Assembly: GCA_031260665.1 (NCBI GenBank)
Contig: JAISLD010000036.1
Location: 100,518-164,517 of the forward strand
Origin: Oscillospiraceae bacterium
GTDB taxonomy: Bacteria > Bacillota > Clostridia > Oscillospirales > Ruminococcaceae
Direction of reading: 5' to 3'
DNA length: 64,000 nucleotides
Under the pieces are notes generated by a model, which saw nothing but the letters and a program-made list of their open reading frames with translations, was not told where the DNA came from and ran no database searches. Position 1 is the first letter of the stretch; the number at the start of each line of letters is the position of its first letter. Position numbers and translations under genes: made by a program. This document shows positions 16,267 to 25,304 of the stretch, piece after piece.

Positions 16267-18212
16267 TCGGTGGTGTCGGTGTCGGGCGCTTCGTCTGACG
16301 CTTCGTCAGGTGCGTCCGCTGTGCCGACAAGTTCTTCTATCGCTTCTTCTTTCAGTTCTTCGTCCTCAATCTGCTCGAGTTCGCCATTCATCAGCTTATC
16401 AAAGTCGTCGCCGCTGATTTTCTCGTTCTTCAGCAGATACTCGGCTACGATGTGCAGTTTGTCCACGTTGGCCTTGAGGATATCCTCGGCTTTGGTGTAA
16501 GACGTTTCAATCAGCAAACGAATCTCTGAATCTATCTCGGAGGCTACATTGTCGGAGTAGTTCTTCCCCTGTGAATAGTCGCGACCGAGAAAGACCTCCT
16601 CGCTGTCGTGCCCGTAAACGACAGGACCGAGTTTCTCGGAGAAACCGTATCGTGTCACCATGCTGTGAGCAATCTTGGTTGCCCGCTGCAGGTCGTTTGA
16701 GGCACCCGTTGATATATCGTCGAGTATCAGCTTCTCCGCCACACGACCGCCAAGCAGCGCGACAATCTCTTGCTCGTATTCCGACTTGGTGGCAAAGCTC
16801 TTGTCGTGTTCGGGCAGCGACATCGTGTAACCGCCCGCTGTTCCGCGCGCTATAATCGACACTTGATGCACCTTGTCGAGTTTCTCGCAACAGAAAGTCA
16901 CGACTGCGTGACCTCCCTCGTGATACGCGGTCAAACGCCGTTCTTTCTCGGTCACAACCTTCGACTTCTTCTCGGGACCCGCGATAACTTTGATTAACGC
17001 TTCTTCAATGTCGGGCTGGTTGATTTCTTTTCTGTCCACACGCGCCGCAAGAAGCGCCGCCTCGTTCACGAGGTTCTCGAGGTCCGCCCCCGTAAAGCCC
17101 GACGTCGTCTTTGCGATAGTCGAGATGTTTATGTCCGCGCCGAGTTTCTTGTTTCTTGTGTGAACCTTGAGGATATCCTCTCTGCCTTTTATGTCGGGGT
17201 AGTTGACGACAATCTGTCGGTCAAAGCGACCCGGTCGAAGCAAAGCGGGGTCGAGGATATCGCGGCGGTTAGTCGCCGCCAAGACGATAATGCCCTCGTT
17301 GTCCGAGAATCCGTCCATTTCCACAAGCAGTTGGTTCAGTGTCTGCTCACGTTCATCGTGACCGCCGCCAAGTCCGGCGCCGCGGTGCCGACCCACCGCG
17401 TCAATCTCGTCTATGAACACAACCGACGGCAGTTTCTTCTTTGCTTGGTCGAACAAGTCGCGCACGCGCGACGCGCCGACGCCGACGAACATCTCCACGA
17501 AGTCAGAACCGCTGATTGAGAAGAACGGCACGTCCGCTTCACCTGCCACAGCTTTAGCGAGGAGGGTTTTACCTGTACCGGGAGGTCCGACGAGAAGCAC
17601 GCCCTTCGGGATACGCGCGCCAAGTTCGACATACTTGCGCGGGTTCTTCATGAAGTCTACAATCTCGGCGAGTTCTTCCTTTTCTTCGTCCGCACCCGCC
17701 ACATCATCAAAGCAAACTTTCTTCATGCTCATCGGCTTGGTGTTTGCCCGTGAGAACGAAGCCATCTTGCCGCCGCCGCCTGTTTGCCGCATAATGACAA
17801 ACATCATCACCGCCATTACGCCTATCAGGAGCAGATAAGGGAGAAAACTGGTGAGGAACGTGTTGTCGGCAACGGGCGCGTAGTCTTGAAGCACAGGTTC
17901 GTTTGCGTGCAAGACGTTGTACTTCTGCCGATATTCCATTGTGTCATTGAGAAACAGGTTGACACTCGGCACGGTGTATTCGTGAATCGAAGCGGTTTCG
18001 CTTTCACCGCGAAGCTTATACCTAAGAACACCCGTGCCGAGGTTAAGCCCGTACTGGCTGACCTCGTATTTGTCAAAATGAGAGATTACATCTGAATAGG
18101 TGTCGGTCTTGGCTTTCGGGCTGACCATAGTGAGGATTGAAACAAGCCCCACCACCAACAGAATAATAATCGCAATATAGATAAGTATTCCGCGTAGTTT
18201 GTTCGACTGCAT
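16263..18212 (-). CDS. ftsH: FtsH ATP-dependent zinc metalloprotease
   Basis: Membrane-anchored AAA+ protease for quality control and regulatory proteolysis. Membrane helices lie at about residues 9-28 and 119-141 with a small extracytoplasmic domain between them. Walker A GPPGTGKT is at 209-216, FIDEID follows, the second region of homology has [17 protein letters not shown], and the zinc site HEGGH is at 431-435. At 649 residues it has normal length, with an acidic C-terminal tail rich in Glu and Asp. It follows hpt, as is common in Firmicutes. Confidence 0.97.
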   Translation of the reverse strand: MQSNKLRGILIYIAIIILLVVGLVSILTMVSPKAKTDTYSDVISHFDKYEVSQYGLNLGTGVLRYKLRGESETASIHEYTVPSVNLFLNDTMEYRQKYNVLHANEPVLQDYAPVADNTFLTSFLPYLLLIGVMAVMMFVIMRQTGGGGKMASFSRANTKPMSMKKVCFDDVAGADEEKEELAEIVDFMKNPRKYVELGARIPKGVLLVGPPGTGKTLLAKAVAGEADVPFFSISGSDFVEMFVGVGASRVRDLFDQAKKKLPSVVFIDEIDAVGRHRGAGLGGGHDEREQTLNQLLVEMDGFSDNEGIIVLAATNRRDILDPALLRPGRFDRQIVVNYPDIKGREDILKVHTRNKKLGADINISTIAKTTSGFTGADLENLVNEAALLAARVDRKEINQPDIEEALIKVIAGPEKKSKVVTEKERRLTAYHEGGHAVVTFCCEKLDKVHQVSIIARGTAGGYTMSLPEHDKSFATKSEYEQEIVALLGGRVAEKLILDDISTGASNDLQRATKIAHSMVTRYGFSEKLGPVVYGHDSEEVFLGRDYSQGKNYSDNVASEIDSEIRLLIETSYTKAEDILKANVDKLHIVAEYLLKNEKISGDDFDKLMNGELEQIEDEELKEEAIEELVGTADAPDEASDEAPDTDTTE

Positions 18213-18248
18213 TAGTTCTCCTTCTTGTTCTTGCTTTCAGTAGGTAGT

Positions 18249-18788
18249 TTAAGAATATATTTCTCTTTTCAGCACGCCCACATAAGAGAGGTTGCGATAT
18301 TTTTCCGCGTAATCAAGCCCGTAACCGACCAAGAACTCGTTGGGGCAATCAAATCCACTGAAATCCGCGTCAATGTCGGCGGTACGCGCCTCCCGCTTGT
18401 TAAGCAGGGCGCAGACCCTGACAGAACGCGCGCCTTTCCCCTCGAAGTGCTTTTTGAGGAAATAAAGCGTGTTCCCTGTGTCGATGATATCCTCGACAAT
18501 CAGCACGTCTTTGCCTGTTATGTCGGCGGTGATATCTTGCTTCAGCGTCACGTCACCGGAGCTTGTCGTCCCAGCGCCATAAGACCCGATTGTGATGAAC
18601 TGAATCGTGACAGGCAATGTGATTTGACGAAGCAGGTCGGTGAAGAAGAGGCACGCACCCTTAAGCACACAGATAAGGACAAGCCCCTCGTCCTCGTTGT
18701 AGCTGTCGCTGATTTGCTTGCCGAGTGTCGCCGCCGCGAGAGCAAGCTGCCCGTCTGTGAACGCGATGCGTTCTATATCCTTATTCAT
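18249..18788 (-). CDS. hpt: Hypoxanthine phosphoribosyltransferase
   Basis: Purine salvage: hypoxanthine or guanine plus PRPP to IMP or GMP. The PRPP-binding loop is VLIVEDIIDTGNTL, preceded by the flexible-loop segment SYGAGTTSSG. 179 residues, a normal length. It lies between tilS and ftsH, the standard Firmicutes order. It has its own extended -10 promoter overlapping the end of tilS. Confidence 0.96.
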   Translation of the reverse strand: MNKDIERIAFTDGQLALAAATLGKQISDSYNEDEGLVLICVLKGACLFFTDLLRQITLPVTIQFITIGSYGAGTTSSGDVTLKQDITADITGKDVLIVEDIIDTGNTLYFLKKHFEGKGARSVRVCALLNKREARTADIDADFSGFDCPNEFLVGYGLDYAEKYRNLSYVGVLKREIYS

Positions 18789-18835
18789 AATATTACCTGT
18801 ATTTTACCAGATATTGCCTAACTAAGGCATTATTC

Positions 18836-18864
18836 ATTATAGCATTATCGGCGTGAAAAATCAA
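18836..18864 (-). promoter_or_regulatory. Promoter for hpt-ftsH
   Basis: On the minus strand: TTGATT (18864-18859), 17 bp, TATAAT (18841-18836), with TGC before the -10 (extended -10). A small GCCT...AGGC palindrome follows in the leader. Confidence 0.65.
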
Positions 18865-19829
18865 TCTCTTTTCTTGTAGTTTTGATGAAAGTTTTCGGTG
18901 TAAAGTTCACCGTGACGGACGATGATGAACTTGTCAAGCTGTGGGTTCAGCTTGCCGCCTGTAACGAGAAGCGAAGTCACTTCGTCTATTATAAGACCGG
19001 AGGGCGTTATGTTATTGTCGGTAAGAAACGCCGCGATTATACGTCTTTGCAGACTTGGCGGGCAATCGGCAAGACGCGCCGCGTCAATTCCCTTGCTTGT
19101 TTGCAGCAAACATACTTGTTTCAACGCAAGCGTGTCAAGAAAATCGCAGTCTTCGCGGAGATACTTCGTCAGTTTGGTCGTGCCGCGTTCAAGCGAGGGG
19201 TTCAGCGTTCTCAGCTGAGGCAAGACGTTCAGGCGGACGCGATTGCGTGAAAACTGAACATCGGTGTTCGTTTTATCAACAACGTATGCTTCGCCGCGTC
19301 TGTTCATATCGTCACGGATTTCCGCCGAAGTTGCGTAGATAAGCGGTCGAATGATGTCGCCGCGGACAGGTGGTATGCCGCAGAGTCCTTTCAGCGAGGT
19401 GCCGCGTGTGAGAGAGAGCAGCACCGTTTCGGCGTTGTCGGTCGCGTTGTGTGCCGTTGCAATCAGCGTTTGTGCGCCGCCGACTTGACCAAAGCAGTTG
19501 TAACGCGCTTCTCTCGCGGTTTCTTCAGTGCTGTGGTGCTTTTGCTTCAGCGACTTCACGTCTATGACAGCAACACTAAGCGGAACACCGAGTCGGTTGC
19601 ATAATTCGCGGCAAAACGCTTCGTCGTCGCCGCTTTCTTGACGAAGCAGGTGATTGACGTGAACCGCCTCGACTTGCTTGATATCGAGCCGTTCTTTCAA
19701 CTCAAGAAGATTGAGAAGAAGGCAAACGCTGTCCGCTCCGCCCGACAACGCGACCACCACGGTCCGGCCGGTGGGGAGCATACGAAAGTCGTTTATCGCG
19801 GCAATGATGTTGTCGGCTACTCTGTTCAT
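18861..19829 (-). CDS. tilS: TilS, tRNA(Ile)-lysidine synthetase
   Basis: Converts the wobble cytidine of the tRNA-Ile CAU anticodon to lysidine, so that AUA is read as Ile. The PP-loop is VALSGGADSVCLLLN; HVNHLLRQES and ATAHNATDNAETVLL follow. At 322 residues it is on the short side, with only a small C-terminal extension beyond the catalytic and linker regions. Its start overlaps the dnaB stop by four bases. Confidence 0.93.
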   Translation of the reverse strand: MNRVADNIIAAINDFRMLPTGRTVVVALSGGADSVCLLLNLLELKERLDIKQVEAVHVNHLLRQESGDDEAFCRELCNRLGVPLSVAVIDVKSLKQKHHSTEETAREARYNCFGQVGGAQTLIATAHNATDNAETVLLSLTRGTSLKGLCGIPPVRGDIIRPLIYATSAEIRDDMNRRGEAYVVDKTNTDVQFSRNRVRLNVLPQLRTLNPSLERGTTKLTKYLREDCDFLDTLALKQVCLLQTSKGIDAARLADCPPSLQRRIIAAFLTDNNITPSGLIIDEVTSLLVTGGKLNPQLDKFIIVRHGELYTENFHQNYKKRD

Positions 19830-21226
19830 GGAGAGGACGGCGTTCTGTTGTCGGCTACAGCATAGTCAACCGACGTAAACTTGTAGAACTCGCCGCGAAA
19901 CTCAAGCGGAACGCGGTCAACCGAACCGTGGCGGTTCTTTGCCACGATACACTCGCAAAGGTTCGGGTTTTCCACGGTTTTGTCGTAGTAATACTCGCGG
20001 TGGAGGAACATAACGACGTCGGCATCTTGCTCGATAGAGCCGCTGTCACGCAGGTCTGAAAGGAACGGGCGTTTGTCCTTGCCCGGCCGCTTCTCGTTGT
20101 CACGAGAGAGCTGCGAGAGGAGGATAACAGGCACGTTCAGCTCTTTCGCGAGAATCTTGAGGTTACGCGTTATCTCGCTTATCTCGTTCACACGGTTGCC
20201 GTCGCGTCGGTTCGTGCTCATCAGCTGAAGATAATCGATGACGACCAGCCCAAGGTTTTTGGTGCGCCGAAGCTTCGCTTTCATCTCGGTGATAGAAACA
20301 TTCGGTGTGTCGTCGATATAAAGCGGCAGTTTGGTGAGAACAGCGGCGGCGTCCGCGATTTTCGGCCAGTCCCCCCCCTCGAACATTCCGCTCTTGAACT
20401 TGCCGTTGTCAACGGTCGCTTCGGTTGAAAGCATACGTGTGACGAGTTGTTCGCGCGACATCTCAAGGCTGAATATCGCCACTGCTTGTCCGTTTGTTCG
20501 TTTTGCGATGTTGGTCGCCATATTGACCGCGAACGCCGTCTTACCCATACTCGGACGTGCCGCGATAACAATGAGGTCGGAGCGGTTAAGCCCGGATAAA
20601 AGCAGGTCAAGGTTCTTGAACGAAGTTGAAAGCGATTTGTTTTTAACGGAGTTCGGGTCGTTTGACAGCGCGCTTAACTCTTGAACGACGTTCATCACGG
20701 TCGGCGAGATTTGCAGCAGTCCGTTTATCTCGCGTCCGTTTCTGATTGAATAGATAGTCGATTCGGCAAAGTCGAGCAATGCGTTCGGCTCGTCGCCCTC
20801 TGCTGCCGCAAAGCCGAACACCTCGTTGCAAGACGTGAGGATTTGCCTCACCAACGCTTTGTCCTCGATGATTTTGGCGTAAGCAGGCAGACTTGACGGC
20901 GCGAAAGACAAGTCGGCAAGTTTCTTTAGGTAGGCGACCGCTTCTTCCTGCGTGTCAAAGACATTGCGGCGGCAAGTTTCGTTGATGACCGTGATGATAT
21001 CAATCGGTATGCCGCTGATATACATTGTGCTGACAGTTGAATAGATATCGCGGTTAAGCGGTGTGAAGAAATGCTCGGCTTTAAGTTTGTCGGCGACCGC
21101 CGATATCAGCGACGGGTCGGTCAGAAGCGCACCAAGCACGGCCTGCTCCGCTTCAAGGCTGTTGGGCATACGAACGGCAGGGTTTTGTATTGTTTGCAGG
21201 TGCTGTGGAGAGTTTAATTCAGCCAT
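19826..21226 (-). CDS. dnaB: DnaB replicative DNA helicase
   Basis: Hexameric fork helicase. The N-terminal primase-interaction domain (PNSLEAEQAVLGALL) is followed by a RecA-like domain with Walker A ARPSMGKTAFAVN, EMSREQLVTRML, VIDYLQLM and LSQLSRDNEKR, ending in VAKNRHG. 466 residues and no intein. It sits 9 bp downstream of rplI, a typical pair. Confidence 0.97.
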   Translation of the reverse strand: MAELNSPQHLQTIQNPAVRMPNSLEAEQAVLGALLTDPSLISAVADKLKAEHFFTPLNRDIYSTVSTMYISGIPIDIITVINETCRRNVFDTQEEAVAYLKKLADLSFAPSSLPAYAKIIEDKALVRQILTSCNEVFGFAAAEGDEPNALLDFAESTIYSIRNGREINGLLQISPTVMNVVQELSALSNDPNSVKNKSLSTSFKNLDLLLSGLNRSDLIVIAARPSMGKTAFAVNMATNIAKRTNGQAVAIFSLEMSREQLVTRMLSTEATVDNGKFKSGMFEGGDWPKIADAAAVLTKLPLYIDDTPNVSITEMKAKLRRTKNLGLVVIDYLQLMSTNRRDGNRVNEISEITRNLKILAKELNVPVILLSQLSRDNEKRPGKDKRPFLSDLRDSGSIEQDADVVMFLHREYYYDKTVENPNLCECIVAKNRHGSVDRVPLEFRGEFYKFTSVDYAVADNRTPSSP

Positions 21227-21235
21227 ATATTTGAT

Positions 21236-21679
21236 TTACTTTTCGCCGACCGCGACGTAGAACTTCGCCGATACATTCGGGTAGAGCTTCGCTTCCACCT
21301 CGAATGTGCCGAACGACTTTATCTCGCCGTGAACGAGTTTCTTCTTCTCGACATTCAGCGACAACTGCGCCGACAACGCGGAAGATATGTCTTTGCCTGT
21401 CACCGCGCCAAACAACCTGCCGCCCTCTCCGCCTTTCGCGCTCACACGGACAGTCTTGCCCGCGAGAGTTTCGGCTGTCGCTTTCGCCGTGTCGAGTTCG
21501 ACTTGCTTTTGGTGAGCAACCGACTGCTTTTTGCTGTCGAGTTCGGCGATAGTCGCCTTGGTTGCTTCGGCGGCAAGCCCCTGCTTGAACAAGAAGTTCT
21601 TTGCGTAACCGTCTTTCACTTCTTTCAGCTCGCCCTTTTTGCCTGTGCCCTGAACATCTTGGAGAAGAATAACTTTCAT
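21236..21679 (-). CDS. rplI: 50S ribosomal protein L9
   Basis: Large-subunit protein with the signature [20 protein letters not shown]...GYAKNFLF, a long central helix (residues about 40-75) and a C-terminal globular domain with [12 protein letters not shown]. 147 residues. It is first in the rplI-dnaB-tilS run, with its own promoter at 21740-21768. Confidence 0.97.
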   Translation of the reverse strand: MKVILLQDVQGTGKKGELKEVKDGYAKNFLFKQGLAAEATKATIAELDSKKQSVAHQKQVELDTAKATAETLAGKTVRVSAKGGEGGRLFGAVTGKDISSALSAQLSLNVEKKKLVHGEIKSFGTFEVEAKLYPNVSAKFYVAVGEK

Positions 21680-21739
21680 TTATGTTTACCTCGTATGTCG
21701 CTTAAAAGAAGTATACCCACATAATGGCATACGATTGTT

Positions 21740-21768
21740 ATTATAACATATAATCGGTGATTACACAA
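21740..21768 (-). promoter_or_regulatory. Promoter of rplI-dnaB
   Basis: On the minus strand: TTGTGT (21768-21763), 17 bp, TATAAT (21745-21740). The leader before rplI is about 55 nt. Confidence 0.55.
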
Positions 21769-21810
21769 GCCCCTTGGTGTACAGTCAGTGTTCACTGTTA
21801 AAAAGAAAAG

Positions 21811-21907
21811 CAAAAAAAGAAGCTCGACGTCCGAGCTTCAAGGTGAGGTGAGAACAGATGAGTACAAAAGAAAGGAGAAAAGGAGAAACAAAGCACTACA
21901 TTTGCAT
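21811..21907 (-). ncRNA. Candidate small RNA with anti-Shine-Dalgarno tracts
   Basis: A self-contained unit of about 97 nt between rplI and spoIIE: a perfect promoter (21942-21914), no credible open frame (the only AUG-led frame is three codons), and a strong intrinsic terminator (21839-21812). The body is unstructured and pyrimidine-rich. It holds UUUCUCCUUUUCUCCUUU (complement of 21870-21887) and CACCUCACCUU (complement of 21840-21850), both complementary to Shine-Dalgarno sequences. That layout, C/U-rich single-stranded tracts plus a terminator hairpin, is known from trans-acting Firmicutes sRNAs such as LhrC, RsaE and RoxS. I do not recognise it as one of those. An attenuator for rplI is less likely, because rplI has its own promoter downstream. 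Confidence 0.65.
21812..21839 (-). terminator. Intrinsic terminator of the candidate sRNA
   Basis: GAAGCTCG (21839-21832), a 5-nt loop, CGAGCTTC (21826-21819), then seven T on the minus strand. Perfect 8-bp stem. Confidence 0.85.
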
Positions 21908-21913
21908 AATGTT

Positions 21914-21942
21914 ATTATATCACAATGCTTTCGGTTTGTCAA
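21914..21942 (-). promoter_or_regulatory. Perfect consensus promoter of the candidate sRNA
   Basis: On the minus strand: TTGACA (21942-21937), 17 bp, TATAAT (21919-21914). The predicted first base is A near 21907. Confidence 0.8.
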
Positions 21943-22043
21943 TATGTTATAAAAACTTTTCTCTAAAAATCAAATTTTTGGTACTATTGCACAAAAGCAA
22001 TGCTTGGTTTTTGTTCACTTGTTGGGTAATGCCTTGACTAAAA

Positions 22044-22174
22044 ATGTCAATCTGTGTCAAACAGGCAATTCGTTTTGCAGATATTCCGTTCCTGCGGGAG
22101 CGGCAAGGACTTTTCGGTCGCCCGCCTGCGCCCCGAGGGGTATGACCTTCGGGACTGCACTTCAGCTGTTGATG
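22044..22174. repeat. Family A intergenic element
   Basis: Core CCGTTCCTGCGGGAGCGG, TTTTCGGTCGCCCGCCTG and CCCCGAGGGGTATGACCTTC, with ATGTCAA near the left end and GCTGTTGATG at the right end. It is immediately followed by a family B hairpin. Between this element and the sRNA promoter (21943-22043) I see only AT-rich sequence. Confidence 0.75.
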
Positions 22175-22185
22175 AGTGAAGAAAC

Positions 22186-22224
22186 AGTGTTCTCTCTCCC
22201 GTCTTTGGTGGGAGAGAGAACACT
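22186..22224. repeat. Family B long hairpin
   Basis: Perfect 15-bp arms, AGTGTTCTCTCTCCC and GGGAGAGAGAACACT, with a 9-nt loop. It lies at the 3' end of spoIIE (18 bp beyond the stop) and could stop transcripts, but neither strand has a strong T-run. Confidence 0.8.
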
Positions 22225-22241
22225 AAATGATTCACTTAGCC

Positions 22242-24512
22242 CTATTTCTTTAGTCTTACGGCGATAACCGATATATCATCCTCCCTTCCTTTCTCGGCGG
22301 AATACTTTGCCGCCGATGCGATATGTTCCGCGATTGCGCCGAGTTCCGAACCCGCAAGACTTTCCTTTTCGAGTTGACGCGCCAGCCATTCGTCCGACAA
22401 ATCGGCGCCGTCACTCGCCATAACAAGCAAATCCCCCTTTCCTATCGTGAACGTCTTGCTTTCAAACATCGGCTTTCCTATTCCCATTGGCATACCCCCT
22501 CCCGCCGCTTTAGCGAACGCTTGTCCGCATTTGATGAAAGTCGGCGCGGCTCCCGCCTTGTACAGCGTGGTTTCACCGCTGCAGAGGTCAATCTCCGCCG
22601 CGTCGAGTGTCGCGAAACTCTCGTCGTCGGTGCAAACCGAGAGTGCGTTCGCTGTGATTTCAGCCGCAAGCCCGAAGCTCACGCCCGAACGAATCAGCTT
22701 TGACATCATGCCGCAAGCAAACGCCGAGTCAACCCTTGCCCTCGCTCCGCTTCCCATTCCGTCGGAGAGAATGACGTAGGCGTGTCCGTTCCCCGACGTG
22801 AATGTTTCGTAGTAATCGCCGCAACTCTTCTCGCGTCCCTTGGCGACTTGAAACGCCCCAAACTCCGCCTTGTAACCCGCTCGTTCACGCAGCGTCATAA
22901 AAAAACCGCCGCCGAATGTATTGACATCAGGCGTGTCGAACACCGTCCGTAAAGCGACCGAGATTCGTTCAACCAAGAATGACAGCTTGACGTTTGGTTC
23001 GGTGTTGCCGAAACATTCGGCGAAGTATCGCCCGTTTATTCGCGACACCGCCGCTCTCGCGTTGCCGACGCCACATTCGGCGAGTATCGCTTCCACAGCC
23101 GCCGAATCGGCAAGCAAGGCTTCTTCGCGTTCCCCGTCAAGCTTGAAACTGTCGGCGAGTTCTGTCAGCAGTTTCTCTGAAGCGGTCAGCTGCGACATAA
23201 GCGCGTCGCGTGCCGACGATATCTTCGACGAAGTGTTCATCACACTCACTCGTTCACGGAAAAGCCGCTCACTCACACGAATGTGCGTTTGTGTCCGCTT
23301 GCACTTGTCGCGAAACCACTGCGGAAAATCCGTGTCCTCGATGTGTTCCCCGTGTCGCATTGCCGTGACAAGCGACGACAGCACGCTTGCCGTGTCGTTG
23401 TAGCCTTTGCCCCAACAATCCGTGTTGCGTTTGCAGTTGCGGCAGACTTCTCCTGCCGCTGATTGCGGTATGTCGGCAAAGTTTTTCGGTGCCGACACCC
23501 CCGTGACAGCCGCGCTTTCTTCCACGGCTTGCCGCACCTCGCCGATAGTCGCGGCGGTGCGGCAAAGGCGTGCGCCAAACAAGCCGCGCATATCGGGAGC
23601 GGTGCGAATCTCGCTTGCCGCTTCTCCAAACGAGAGCTTTGAACGGGGAAGCACCAAGAAAGGTATCGTTGATAACAAAGTTGTGGGGAACATAAGGACG
23701 GCACGGTCAAGCATACCGGCAAGGAGAATCCCGACAGCGGACGACAGGAGGAACGCCGCCGCTGTCAAGAGCCTGTTTCTCTTGCCGAGAAACTGAAAGA
23801 AAACCCCGGCGACCACAAACCCGACCCCTGTGCCGAAAAACCACGGGTCGGCAAGCGCCAGCCCCAGCAGTGACAGCACACCCGCATAGACAGGCGCGTC
23901 TTTTCTCCCCAAGAACATTCCCGAGGAACAAAGCACCACAAACCCCGCCGAAAAGACGCCCGCGTTGATAAGGAGCGGCACGGTGGTTTCAATTCCCGCG
24001 AGAGCGCAGACAGCGAAGAGATAGGCGACCGATAAGCAAGCGGTTTCGCGTCCCGTGAAGGTGCGGCGTTCTCCTTTGGCGGCAAACACCTTGACAGCGG
24101 CATTAAGCGAGAACGACGCGGCAAACGCGACTGTCGCGAGGACAGCGGCGGCGAGGTAATCAGTCGCGGTTGTCGACTGAAAAGCGGCGAGCGAGAACAC
24201 AGCAAGCGAGCAGACAAGCGAACTCACGACGGAAAAGAACGCGGAGGTTCTGCGGCCAAACAACAGGCGAAACGTGCCGACCGCAAGCAGAACGAAAGTC
24301 CCTGCCACGACCGTGCCTCCGTTCGCTCCCGACAGGGCAAGCCCCGCGGCTCCGCCGACAAACGCGGCAGGTATGTAAAAGCCGCTGAGAGCGGACACAA
24401 GAACAGCCGCAAACGGCGATGGAAAGCCGAAGAGTTCGCCCCCCGCAAGCAAAAACGCACCCAAGGCTGCCCCCGTGAAGCTGACCGATGTTTTGATGAT
24501 AGGATTTCTCAT
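22242..24512 (-). CDS. spoIIE: Stage II sporulation protein E (SpoIIE)
   Basis: Membrane PP2C-type serine phosphatase that dephosphorylates SpoIIAA and so activates the forespore sigma factor F; it also links to the polar septum. The N-terminal 290 or so residues hold about ten hydrophobic segments, followed by a regulatory region. The C-terminal PP2C domain shows CGDYYE, LSDGMGSGARARVDS, ASDGADLSDEW and GREDDISVIAVRL, the metal-binding Asp set. 756 residues, somewhat shorter than Bacillus SpoIIE (about 830). The family B hairpin follows. This is direct evidence of a sporulating lineage. Confidence 0.93.
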   Translation of the reverse strand: MRNPIIKTSVSFTGAALGAFLLAGGELFGFPSPFAAVLVSALSGFYIPAAFVGGAAGLALSGANGGTVVAGTFVLLAVGTFRLLFGRRTSAFFSVVSSLVCSLAVFSLAAFQSTTATDYLAAAVLATVAFAASFSLNAAVKVFAAKGERRTFTGRETACLSVAYLFAVCALAGIETTVPLLINAGVFSAGFVVLCSSGMFLGRKDAPVYAGVLSLLGLALADPWFFGTGVGFVVAGVFFQFLGKRNRLLTAAAFLLSSAVGILLAGMLDRAVLMFPTTLLSTIPFLVLPRSKLSFGEAASEIRTAPDMRGLFGARLCRTAATIGEVRQAVEESAAVTGVSAPKNFADIPQSAAGEVCRNCKRNTDCWGKGYNDTASVLSSLVTAMRHGEHIEDTDFPQWFRDKCKRTQTHIRVSERLFRERVSVMNTSSKISSARDALMSQLTASEKLLTELADSFKLDGEREEALLADSAAVEAILAECGVGNARAAVSRINGRYFAECFGNTEPNVKLSFLVERISVALRTVFDTPDVNTFGGGFFMTLRERAGYKAEFGAFQVAKGREKSCGDYYETFTSGNGHAYVILSDGMGSGARARVDSAFACGMMSKLIRSGVSFGLAAEITANALSVCTDDESFATLDAAEIDLCSGETTLYKAGAAPTFIKCGQAFAKAAGGGMPMGIGKPMFESKTFTIGKGDLLVMASDGADLSDEWLARQLEKESLAGSELGAIAEHIASAAKYSAEKGREDDISVIAVRLKK

Positions 24513-24646
24513 TCGTCGTAACTCCGAAAGCGATGTCTAACTCGCTGTGTATGTGAATAGACTGTAGTTTATACCCATTGTAATATCTTTCCCCCGTGAA
24601 ATTTGTCGTTCTGAGTAGCGGCGACTAAAGTTGTCAATCTAAACAG

Positions 24647-24775
24647 AATATCAACAACTTCAGCTCATATTGCGAAGGTCATACCACTCGGGGCACAGGC
24701 GGGCGGCCGGAAAGCCCTTGCCGCTCACGCGGGAGCGGAGTATCTGTGAATCGGATTGTTTAAGTTGTTCATATT
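24647..24775. repeat. Family A element with clear terminal inverted repeats
   Basis: Bounded by AATATCAACAACTT (24647-24660) and AAGTTGTTCATATT (24762-24775), one mismatch between the arms; 129 bp. The core, in reverse orientation to the copies at 15491 and 22044, has GAAGGTCATACCACTCGGGG, CAGGCGGGCGGCCGGAAAG and CCGCTCACGCGGGAGCGG. The spacer 24513-24992 otherwise holds the divergent promoter regions; TTTGTCGCA (minus strand, near 24880) is one base off a Spo0A box, weak evidence only. Confidence 0.8.
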
Positions 24776-24900
24776 GAGGCTGATTCAGACACATTAAAGT
24801 AACTTCAACCTTAAACGGCTGTGTGACGACACTGTGACAAAGTTTTGTAGCATATTGAACAAAAAAGTGTAAATTTATGCGACAAATTTCTCAAAACCTA

Positions 24901-24929
24901 TTGCAATTCACTTCAAGCTGTGATATAAT
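24901..24929 (+). promoter_or_regulatory. Promoter of the V-type ATP synthase operon
   Basis: TTGCAA at 24901-24906, 17 bp, TATAAT at 24924-24929, with TGA directly before the -10 (extended -10). The leader is about 57 nt before the first gene. Confidence 0.75.
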
Positions 24930-24992
24930 AGTTACTGTTGTGTTACACAACTTCATACCCTATATATAAACGCTCTTGCAAGGGAGTTACTT

Positions 24993-25304
24993 ATGCCGAA
25001 CGTAATAGAACAAATCATTGAAATCGACAGAAGCGCAAGGGGCAACGTCGCTGCCGCTCATCAAAAAGCGCACGACATATACGAAGCGACCCGCGTTGAA
25101 GTCGAGGCGCTTGCGCGTGACTACGAGTCGCAGATGAACGGGCGTGTCACGGCAATTCGTGTTGCTTCACGGAAGAACGCGGAAGCCGAGGTGTCGAAGC
25201 TGACTGTCAAGCGTGACGAGTCGCGTGCCGAAGTGTCGCAGATATTCCGCGACCACCGCGTCAAGTGGGAAGATGAAATCTTCGCGAGGATAACCTCCGT
25301 ATGA
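24993..25304 (+). CDS. V-type ATP synthase peripheral-stalk subunit (G/H, NtpF-like)
   Basis: A 103-residue, almost wholly helical, charged protein (MPNVIEQIIEIDRSARGNV...) with the length and coiled-coil character of the small stalk subunit that pairs with subunit E. It is first in the operon and overlaps the subunit C gene by four bases (ATGA). The assignment is by position and physical character; the sequence itself is weakly diagnostic. Confidence 0.8.
   Translation: MPNVIEQIIEIDRSARGNVAAAHQKAHDIYEATRVEVEALARDYESQMNGRVTAIRVASRKNAEAEVSKLTVKRDESRAEVSQIFRDHRVKWEDEIFARITSV

Noticed and set aside
21858..22037. Plus-strand 59-codon frame (ATG 21858) with a purine-rich region upstream
   Set aside because: The promoter and terminator at this place belong to the opposite strand; the peptide is composed of AT-rich spacer and has no promoter.
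24865..24895. Spo0A box upstream of spoIIE and the ATP synthase operon
   Set aside because: One mismatch in nine bases and an isolated site; too common by chance in AT-rich spacer.
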